From: Capniomyces stellatus
Lineage: Eukaryota; Kickxellomycota; Harpellomycetes; Harpellales; Legeriomycetaceae
Reading direction: 5' to 3'
DNA length: 64,000 nucleotides
NCBI GenBank assembly: GCA_001661515.1
Contig: LUVW01000001.1
Location: 514,582 to 578,581, forward strand
Shown: positions 56,031 to 64,000 of the stretch, piece by piece
Position numbering within the stretch: the first letter of the stretch is position 1
Layout: each line of letters begins with the position of its first letter
Translations under genes and position numbers: made by a program
The notes under the pieces: model-generated
What the model saw: the letters and a program-made list of their open reading frames with translations, nothing else
Told to the model about the DNA's origin: nothing
Database searches by the model: none

Positions 56031-56662
56031 AATATATTACTTGGAGTATAAGTATCTTTAATAGATGTAGTAAAGTATATTGCTGCTTGCCATTGTAATG
56101 ATACGAATGGGGATATCTGCAGATATGGCATTAAATGTATATCGAAAAAACACTGCTTTTGATTTTGGTCTGAATTTACGTAGTTAAAGATTTGAGGCGG
56201 TGTATCGAAAGGTCATAGGCGTACTTGGTAGCGACTAAATACCAAAAAAAAAATTTGTTGTACGAGTTAGTGTATTGTTGGCTTGATTTGATCTCTTAAA
56301 CTACAAACTGGTCCGCAAAAACAGCAAATGTCTACTACACCAATATGTAGTGTGAAAAAAATATTGTTGAAATTAATCACTTTTTTTATTGCAAACTACT
56401 TTTTTTTTTGGATCAACGGACTTGGTCAACTTCAAATGAAAGAAAATACAAAGTAATGCAAAAAAAAATAAAAAATATGGGTAATTTGAATAGAAAAAAC
56501 TGTGAAAAATCGAAACAAATGTGAGCTGTGAAAACCATAATTAGGCTGAAAGTAAAATAATTTAAGAAAGAAAAGTAACTTAAGATTTATTTTTTAACGT
56601 TTTCGAGTTGCGAATGCATAAATAAATATCATTAAAGGAATGATAAGGAAACAGAATGTACA
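56031..56662. other. Intergenic, upstream of DCAF4-like gene
   Basis: AT-rich promoter region for the downstream plus-strand gene. Poly(A)/poly(T) runs near 56246, 56400 and 56460. No gene seen. Confidence 0.55.
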
Positions 56663-59087
56663 ATGTTCAACAAAAATAATGGCAAAGAAAAGGTAGCAGA
56701 AAGTGAAAATGAAAGTGAGAAAATATCAAAGAAGGCATACAAAGGAAGGAAAAGCCAGGAAGAAGTAAAAGTCGGAGAGAATAAGAGCAAGACAAGAAAA
56801 GCGGATAAAAATCAAGGAGAGGGCGAGAAAAAGAAAGCAGAAATGTGCGAGAGGAGTGAAAAAAAAGAATTAAATGGCATAAACAGCACGGCGGACAGGC
56901 ATGCAAATAAAGGCAACAAAAGGATAAAGACAGAGGATGTGGATTTAAAATCTAGTCGAGCGAACAAAGCCAATCCCAACTACAATGTCAAAAGCAGGAG
57001 GAAAAGTAAAAGTAGTGATAAAAGTGGGGATAAACAGGAATGTAGCAAGGCGTTGGGGGCTGGGCGTTTGTTGGAAGAAAATGGCAAGCACAAACCAAGG
57101 AAGACTGGGAACTGCAGAAACAGAAACGACGAGACCAAGATAGACAAAATTGACGAGGTTGAGCCAAACAAGACAAAGGAGGCGACGGTTTTGAGTATAC
57201 CTGGATTTGTGTATGACGAAGAAACGAAGCGGTATTACTCGGTCAAAGAGTTGCATAAAATGCCAGTTAGTAGTGGGGCAATGCAACAGCTGTATTATGG
57301 TGATGAAAAGGCGACGTGTAGTAATGCCAGCGGGCAAGCAAATAAGAAGGCTAAAGGAGATGACAGTGGTGGCAGTCAGAATAGCATTGATGGTGTTATT
57401 GGGAGACACAGCAAGGAGTATCAAAAGAAAGCAAGGTTTATGCAGAATAAAAACAACGATGATACAGGAGAGAAAAATAGCGGCATTGGCAGAGCAAACA
57501 GTAGCGAAAATCCCGTGCCAAGCATAAAAAGCTACCTGTTTAACCTGAGAAGACAGCTTAGTGTGAGTAGAAATGGATCGGTTTTACATGATGCCGAGGT
57601 GCTGAATGTAGCCTATTTAAAACGAAAGGTGGTGCTGGACTATAAAAACCTACTGCCTACAAGTGCGAGCGGGAAATCGTTTATAATCAAGTGTGTGGAA
57701 TACTCCAAGGACAACGAGGTGTTGTTGGTTGGAACAAGCTCGGGGATACTGGTACAGATAATGTTAGACAGGTCAAGTGCATCCAGGCTTATGGAGCGTG
57801 ATACAAATCGAGTTGATTTAAACTGTGGATGCTACAACATTGAGACTGATAGTGGAAGTATTGACTATGTAAAACAGATATCTAGCAATTTTTTTGTTTA
57901 TTCGATGTTTGGGTCCGGTAGAAATTGTGGATGCATCAAACTGGGACGCTTTGGAAGTAATGCATCCAAAGTAATCTATAAAGTGCAGGGAAAGAGCTTG
58001 TTTTCTATTTCTGTTTGTGGAATAGAAAAGAGATTCAGAGACAGAGAAGGGAATGGAAATGGAAATTGGAATAGAAATGGAAATAGAGATGGAGACGGAG
58101 ATGGGGATGAAAATGAAAATGAGATAACTCTATACTTGGCTGCTGGATCCAATAAATCAATAAGAGTTCTTGAAGTAAAGATAAATACACGCGAGTTGAG
58201 CAACATTCGAGCTGACAGAGTTGGTGGTGCTGATTTACTAGACAATGTTGAAATCAAACACAGTGTAGTATTTTCTAAATCCCTAGACTCTGACGTGCTA
58301 TCTACACAGCTAGTCAAATGCACTAGCAATAATAATGGACCGCGCACTGATGCCTCTAATGGCGTTAGCTTGGCTTTGTTTTGCGGGCTGCGGAGTGGCT
58401 CGTTGTTGACACTAAAGCTGGGTGGTATAAATAGGCTGGGTCTGAACCAGAGTTCAGGCTCAAACCCGGTCCACAATTCGGATCTATCGATTGAACTTTC
58501 TAACTCTAAAAAGTTCAACCACACTGGCTTTGGCATCACTAGACTTCTGCTGCTTCAGAACTATGCTGATCCTTTTCTCTCCTTGGTTGTTTCCTTTATG
58601 AATGGTTCAGTGGTTAAAGCCCATTTAAACTCAAGCTTTAACCCAACTAACTCTCTTGGCGTTTGCCAAAGCCGGAGTACGATCGATGGGCTTGCTTCTT
58701 TCCCCTCCTGTACAACTAACAACAATAGAATACTATGTACTGGTAAGTACGGAATTCCTATAGACTCACTTTTCTGTACCTTTACCTACTAAAACTGCCT
58801 TTGTATTTTTATATCCAGGGCTCCAAAATGGCGACGTCTCATTCTTCAGTCTAACTACAAACAAAGTTATATATACTATGTCTCGACCCAAAGTACCCAG
58901 TAGACCATATTCGCCGCACTCAAACGCTTATACTAACAAACTGATATCCTCAGTTACATGTATCGACCTCCCCATTACTCTAAATACTCTGTCCAACTAT
59001 GAAAATTGCTCTGAATTAGGATCTGGGTGTTTTGGTCTTATCCTATCACAAGGAAGTTTGCTATCCATTATTGTCCCCGGGTTTTAA
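56663..59087 (+). CDS. DCAF4-like WD-repeat protein
   Basis: Two exons: 56663-58742 and 58819-59087, encoding 782 residues. Residues 1-175 are highly charged (Lys/Glu/Arg/Asn), probably disordered with nuclear-localisation clusters. At 179-193 lies IPGFVYDEETKRYYSV, close to the N-terminal motif of DCAF4 (WDR21), a substrate receptor of CUL4-DDB1 ubiquitin ligases. The rest has degenerate WD-type strands: CVEYSKDNEVLLVGTSSGIL, VSLALFCGLRSGSLL, LVVSFMNGSVV and, in exon 2, LQNGDVSFFSL. A Gly/Asn/Asp low-complexity insert (about 465-490) interrupts the propeller. The splice uses GTAAGT and a CCAG acceptor. The WD assignment is fairly good; DCAF4 orthology is tentative. Confidence 0.55.
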
Positions 59088-59702
59088 CCTACCCTTCCAA
59101 CTGTGACTTTTGCTTTTACACTTTATTTTTAAATCATTCGGTTTGTATATACAATAATGGGCGTTTGCCTTAATATCGCCTTGCTCAAACGCCATAGCTA
59201 AGAACCTTGGCCGCGTAAATGGCAAACTTCAGGGCCGAATTCATGACCCCGGGGTATAATAACTATAACTAACAGGCTCTTTAATAAAGGTTTTAGCTTT
59301 TTTTTTTCAAGGATAAAAAAATATTACTGGTAATTTCAATAAAAGAAATAATAAACATAATACTGGTAACTATTAATTGTAATCCATTGGCTGAGACTTG
59401 CCTTTAATTAAATTGGAATTTAAAACTTACCAACTTTAACTCGGTCCTTGATCTCCAATTGGTGCTTAAATCGGGCTGTAATAAAAATTCCATCCAATTT
59501 AATCAACCTAGCTCTTGATTAAATTTCTTTTTTCCATCTTTTACCAGCTTAATTTTTTATTTTTTTTTTACTCGATTTAGCTTTTACCGTTACAAAAACT
59601 GGATAGATAGGCAAATAAATAAATAACTCTGTTTTATACCAGCACATAAACTCGACAGCCAAAACTTCGACAAAGTCAAAAAGGTATTTAAAAAAAATAC
59701 GT
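59088..59702. other. Intergenic, upstream of PRPP synthetase gene
   Basis: Spacer between two plus-strand genes; AT-rich. No gene seen. Confidence 0.6.
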
Positions 59703-60740
59703 TTGGAGGAAATGAGCGAATTATCATTGATAACCGGATCGAGCCATCCTAAATTAGCGGAGGCAATAGCTAAGAATCTTGGAATAACACTAAGTAAGGC
59801 GTCTTTAGGAAAGTTTTCTAATCAGGAAACAAGCGTCGAGATCCACAGTTCGGTTAGAAACAAACATGTATATATAATCCAGTCGGGCTGTGGAAGGGTA
59901 AATGATAACTTGGTTGAGTTGCTGATCCTGATCCAGGCTTGTAAAATGGGAAGCGCGAGCAAGATAAGTGTAGTAACCCCATTGTTTCCCTACTCGAGGC
60001 AGGCAGAATCAAATTTGAAAAAACGGCTGACCAATAGCAAAATTGAATTATTGCCAGAAACTGGGTACACGAACTGGTGTGCAAAATCGGGAACTATGGT
60101 CTCAAATCTGATTGAGGCTGCTGGTGCCAACCACATCATAGCAATGGATCTGCACGATCCACAATACCAGGGGTTTTTTGAAATCCCTGTTGACGTTGTA
60201 TATGCAGAACCAGCAATAATCAAATACATAAAAAGCAAAATTCCAGACTGGAAAAGCTGTGTGGTAGTCTCGCCCGATGCTGGTGGTGCTAAGCGAGCAA
60301 CGTCGATATCAAACAAACTACACCTGGACTTTGCCTTAATCCACAATGAACAAAGAAGAGTAAACACAAACAGCCCAACCAACTCGATGGCTATTGTTGG
60401 CAACATAACCAATAGAAACGTAATACTGATCGATGACATCTGCGACTCAGGAAACACCCTTGCCGTTGCTTCAAAGTTGCTAAGTGGCTGTGGATGCCAA
60501 AACATTCACGTGATTGTTATCCACGGAATATTTTCAAATGACTGCATCGACATCATCAATGACTCTCCAATAACCACAATTGCATGCACCGACTCTGTTC
60601 CACAAGACGAATTTCTATCCAAGTGCAGCAAACTTGAAACTATAGATTCCAGCTACCTACTCGGTGAAACCATTCGAAGAACATTCAACGGTGAAAGCGT
60701 TAGCCAACTGTTTTCCTTTGAACAATCGAACTACTTCTGA
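59703..60740 (+). CDS. PRS: Ribose-phosphate pyrophosphokinase (PRPP synthetase)
   Basis: Single listed exon, 345 residues. GSSHPKLAEAIAKNLG and GKFSNQETSVEIHSSVR open the family fold. The catalytic segment is PLFPYSRQ, a 25-residue insert, then ITMDLH-like IAMDLHDPQYQGFF with the catalytic His at 151. VVSPDAGGAKRAT and the PRPP loop DDICDSGNT (244-252) follow. HGIFS and RRTFNGESVSQLF close the protein. The insert after SRQ and HDPQ/GFF style resemble yeast Prs1 more than Prs2-4. The product makes PRPP from ribose-5-phosphate and ATP for purine, pyrimidine, His and Trp synthesis. The loop differs from the usual DDMADTCGT, so it may be a divergent or partner subunit. Confidence 0.94.
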   Translation: MEEMSELSLITGSSHPKLAEAIAKNLGITLSKASLGKFSNQETSVEIHSSVRNKHVYIIQSGCGRVNDNLVELLILIQACKMGSASKISVVTPLFPYSRQAESNLKKRLTNSKIELLPETGYTNWCAKSGTMVSNLIEAAGANHIIAMDLHDPQYQGFFEIPVDVVYAEPAIIKYIKSKIPDWKSCVVVSPDAGGAKRATSISNKLHLDFALIHNEQRRVNTNSPTNSMAIVGNITNRNVILIDDICDSGNTLAVASKLLSGCGCQNIHVIVIHGIFSNDCIDIINDSPITTIACTDSVPQDEFLSKCSKLETIDSSYLLGETIRRTFNGESVSQLFSFEQSNYF

Positions 60741-61230
60741 TCCTTGATCCTTGATCTGTTTTTTTTTTGTTATTGCGTTTTTTTCTTTGCTTTTCGCTTT
60801 TTGTGGTTTGGCTTTTGAAATGATTGTGCCCAACTGACTAGCACCAGCTCTTATATACTTACCTTAAAAGCTTTGTAGCTTGGCGTTTTTTATTTTATTT
60901 TATTTTGTTTTACTTTACAGTTTTTTTTTTTTAATCGACTATTTGATTTCTGTTTTTCTGCTATCAAGTAAATTGGATTTAATGTTTGAAACTGTTTATT
61001 TTGTCCTACCATGTGTTGGTAAATAGATAGCTCTCTGTGTTCAAGTATAAATGGGTTTTATAATATAACCAATGACTTGCTTTAATCAAAATGCAAAATG
61101 TACTTGTATACAACTTTTAATTATGGGTCTAATAGCACTTTTCTAGCCACATATATTCATGATGCCGGTTAAAAAGTGCGATGCAAAAAAATAATTAAAC
61201 ACGCCTTCTCAAGCCAATTCTATCGACACG
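60741..61230. other. Intergenic between convergent PRS and Pho80-like cyclin
   Basis: T-rich 3' flanks of two convergent genes. A TTTTA-type repeat lies near 60890-60915. No gene seen. Confidence 0.55.
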
Positions 61231-61287
61231 CCCCCCCCCCCCCCCCCCCCCCNNNNNNNNNNNNNNNNNNNNNNCCCCCCCCCCCCC
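61231..61287. repeat. Poly(C) tract with assembly gap (22 N)
   Basis: Twenty-two C, 22 N and 13 C. It lies seven bases beyond the stop of the cyclin gene. True length unknown. Confidence 0.95.
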
Positions 61288-61293
61288 TCCATG

Positions 61294-61962
61294 CTAAACC
61301 TGGTATTGAAAGTTGTGTGTCTGTTTGTACTGGTAGAAGCAGTCATCTATGTATGATTTGCTGAGCCAACTGTTACTGTCGCTAACAAAAACAAGTCCTG
61401 AGTGAGTTTGTTTCATATTTCCAACTTTGCTATATCCAATTGTTTTCGAGTACAATAAGCTGGGTGTGATACCACACTCGTTGACTTTGCACATGCTACT
61501 GATGATGCTGCTTTTTATAATATCTAGCCTCTTCTTCCAGTATCCAAAATCTCTGCTGCTTACAAACAGCTTGTAGTCTAAGCACTTCAAGAACTCCATT
61601 TCCAGTATCTGCAAGGAACTTACGGGTATCATCGTTATACTCGCCCAATCAACCGCTCTATATGTTACATCTTCGTTGTACTTGCAAGCAACCATCAATG
61701 CAACTGGAACAATCAAATTATTTCTATTGATGCAAGTATCTACGCTCTCGCTGTATCTTTTCAGATATAGCAATGTCAGCATCACAACGCTGTTCGATAT
61801 ACATGCTTTATTTAGAACGTTGCATATATACACTCTATCGTCCACAATGCTCCTCGACTCTTTAGCCTCGCTTCTGTTGAATATCGACATTGAAACTTTT
61901 ACTATTAGCGTAGAATTTATGTCATTGCCTATGCCGTATGTTTCCATTATCTGTTTAGCCAT
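61294..61962 (-). CDS. Pho80/Pcl-type cyclin
   Basis: Single exon, 222 residues. The core matches the short cyclin-box proteins that partner Pho85-type kinases: a helix ACISNSVVMLTLLYLKRYSE, then NLIVPVALMVACKYNEDVTYRA and a final EMEFLKCLDYKLFVS. The MVACKYNEDVTYR stretch with its Lys/Glu pair is the kinase-binding site of the cyclin box. There is only one cyclin fold, as in Pho80, Pcl and Ctk-like short cyclins. The C-terminal 60 residues are Ser/Tyr-rich and unassigned. The gene stops right beside the poly(C) gap. Which kinase and process it serves is not visible. Confidence 0.75.
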   Translation of the reverse strand: MAKQIMETYGIGNDINSTLIVKVSMSIFNRSEAKESRSIVDDRVYICNVLNKACISNSVVMLTLLYLKRYSESVDTCINRNNLIVPVALMVACKYNEDVTYRAVDWASITMIPVSSLQILEMEFLKCLDYKLFVSSRDFGYWKKRLDIIKSSIISSMCKVNECGITPSLLYSKTIGYSKVGNMKQTHSGLVFVSDSNSWLSKSYIDDCFYQYKQTHNFQYQV

Positions 61963-63799
61963 ATCTCGGTTATAGATTCGGCTGCTTTGTTATTTTTGTT
62001 ATTTTTGACAAAAATGTTAAGATATGTTTTGCAATGTTATGATATGTTTTGCAATTTTATGATGATGACTTTTGACACAAAAAGAGCAATTTGCCTAATT
62101 AAAACTCTTTGACTTTATCTCTGTGCCTACTATGTTGCTCTTCTGTTTTATAACATCGTCTTAATCCTACAAACGCAAGTCTTTAATGTCGACTTGACAC
62201 TCTTGATAAAGCTCGCTTTATTTTATGTTATTACTTTGAAGGCGTCAGTTTCTAACTTAATCGAATAATATCTTTAAATCCCCTCAACAGCAACATACTT
62301 TGTATCCGCCTTTGTGTTGATGTGCAAATCAATCAATACAGTAAAGTCTAGCTATAGTTTATCAAAAATGCATTAATAAAGTTCCTTTTTTAAAAAAAAA
62401 TCCAACTCACACTCAAGTCCAAACTCTATATATATCCCAGTGTAATTCTGTTTGATTGGTACATCATGGAAGCCTAGAACATACACGTATCATCACCTTA
62501 TATTAAACTTCCTCAATGCATTATAACTCTACTCCTTTAGATCCTTATTTCCGCAGAATCATTTACGATCTTCGGTCAATGTAAATCTGACTGGATTAGA
62601 TTCAATACTCTTTTTTAATATACCTGTTTGATAATTTCTAGACCTTCTCTACTGATACCCAAAAATTGCTTTGTGGAAGATATTAAAGTTCAATATGTGG
62701 CTATTAATTGAAATGGCTGCGGGTAATACTATCGTCAAGCTTTATTTTCAATATTTGTTGACACGGGCTACTACTTTACATTGATTTTCCAACCAATCAT
62801 TCTCTTCTACTTTCCGAGTACGATCGTCATTAATCTGAGTATCCTAACAAACGCTATATTAATTAATACCAGACCTTGTGTTTTAATTGGCTTCATTTAG
62901 GAACTGGTATGATTATATCGATCAAGGTGATGTTTTTCCAACATAAAATTGTCTGTCTAGTAGCATAAAAGTGGCATCTATACAGATTCTCGCCAATATT
63001 TAATGAAATAAGTGGCAAACTCGCATACTGAACTCGTACAATAAAAATATAAAATAAAAACGTACCGAGTTATGGTCAATATGTAACAAAGAAAGAAATA
63101 AATAAATAATAAAGCCCTCAAGTGGGAATAGGTTACCTCAAGCAGTTAAATATACACCAAGAGCATAAACCCTTAAAAATCTAGACTCGGCGTAATAAAA
63201 TGGTAGTGGTACTACTCGCCTGCTTGAAACAAAGCCTATCGATATTCAACTAAAACATAATGTACCCCATAACAGCGGCTCGTTAACAAAGTAAACCAAA
63301 GCATTTGAATCATCAAAGTTAACTACATCCATTCATATAAATCTTAAAGGAACGATAAAATAGTATTAATTAATGGAATATGATACACAGCATATTAATT
63401 GCATCAAGTTACAAGACACTCTGATATTATTTTAAGATTTGTGTCTATTGATAATCAAACAAAAGATTCGATAAACTCGAGTAATATACATCTCAGAATG
63501 AAAAAAGTAATATAGTGTAAAACATAAAATCAAACTATTTGTGTAGTGTTCACTTTCTAATATTAAACGATAAACCTAGCGGTGTTTTGGAAATCAAGAC
63601 TGCAATTCTAATACTCTAGTAGTACTAGCGATGCGTTAAATACAATTCATTTAATATACGTTGGGTTTTTACACTTAATTAGCTGGACAGGCATACATCT
63701 TAGTTTCAGTAACCAAAAAAATCCTATGGCCATTTTATAAATTCACTGTTCTCTGAGCTTGGTTCTTATCTCTTGCTTTCACACTCGCACTTCCCCGGT
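61963..63799. other. Intergenic, upstream of Pho80-like cyclin
   Basis: About 1.8 kb of AT-rich DNA. A tandem GATATGTTTTGCAAT duplication lies near 62020-62056. No gene, tRNA or transposon recognised. Confidence 0.5.
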
Positions 63800-64000
63800 T
63801 TACTCTCCAAGGTTTTTTCTGCTAGCGCGTCTACGGTGACGTCTATGGTGACGGCCACGACCACCGCACTTGCGTCTAACGCACTCGCGCATACATTGCT
63901 TTCTTCTCTTTTTTTTGCTTAGACACGTTGTTTGGTATACCTTTTCAGTTGTCAATTGTACAAATGTTGAGGTTGATACTACTACTTCCATCAGCGTTGA
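63800..64000 (-). CDS. Possible C-terminal part of a gene cut by the right window edge
   Basis: The minus frame is open from the window edge to a stop at 63800. It begins Ser/Thr/Val-rich and ends in a Lys/Arg/His-rich, Cys-containing stretch (KKKRRKQCMRECVRRKCGGR and then HRRHRRR). GC content rises sharply here compared with the preceding 1.8 kb. An ATG is at 63991, but the frame may continue beyond the window. Family not recognised; it may be chance. Confidence 0.28.
   Translation of the reverse strand, partial: STLMEVVVSTSTFVQLTTEKVYQTTCLSKKKRRKQCMRECVRRKCGGRGRHHRRHRRRASRKNLGE

Noticed and set aside
1..64000. Metabolic or vacuolar gene cluster
   Set aside because: The SEA subunit, RSP5 and VAC7-like genes share a vacuole/endosome theme, but they are far apart and mixed with unrelated housekeeping genes.

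Overview
The window is nuclear DNA of a eukaryote, very probably an early-diverging (non-Dikarya) fungus. It is AT-rich. Genes are cut by short introns with GTAAGT-like donors and AT-rich TAG acceptors, mostly about 45-270 bases long. Fungal signatures are a PKA-regulated neutral trehalase, BEM46, RIX7, RSP5, a VAC7-like vacuolar protein and a SEA-complex subunit. A full-length phenylalanine hydroxylase, which Dikarya generally lack, argues for a basal lineage. My best guess is Zoopagomycota, perhaps Kickxellomycotina/Harpellales, but this is inference. No bacterial genes, transposons, CRISPR arrays, rRNA or tRNA genes were recognised.

Layout. 0-10.5 kb is mostly plus strand: the 3' part of a WDR59/Mtc5-like SEA subunit (cut by the window edge), an HP1 protein in six small exons, a P-TEFb/CTDK-type cyclin in six exons, IDH1 on the minus strand, and a CIA30 complex I assembly factor. 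10.7-46.7 kb holds only minus-strand genes: RSP5 (C2-WW-WW-WW-HECT), RIX7/NVL, BEM46, neutral trehalase, a SSU1/MAE1-type transporter, a VAC7-like protein, phenylalanine hydroxylase, a 77-codon ORF, a 1132-aa secreted GPI-anchored coiled-coil protein, acetoacetyl-CoA synthetase, a secreted hexapeptide-repeat protein and a SLC35F-type transporter. 49.8-60.7 kb is plus strand: an F-box-like/ankyrin protein with about 17 exact 30-residue repeats, two multi-exon genes of unknown function, a DCAF4-like WD protein and a PRPP synthetase. A Pho80/Pcl-type cyclin (minus) and a possible partial gene close the window.

The genes are mostly ordinary housekeeping loci and do not form a pathway cluster. Themes are mitochondrial energy metabolism (IDH1, CIA30), storage sugar and ketone/lipid metabolism (trehalase, AACS), vacuole/endosome control (Mtc5-like, VAC7-like, RSP5), chromatin and transcription (HP1, cyclin) and ribosome biogenesis (RIX7). 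The least explained material is two secreted or cell-surface proteins (34.9-38.5 kb and 43.1-43.9 kb), the ankyrin protein, two orphan multi-exon genes at 53.2-56.0 kb, and a set of long poly(G)/poly(C) tracts that coincide with all three assembly gaps. All exon joins are predictions from reading splice signals and protein families by eye; none was tested against transcripts.
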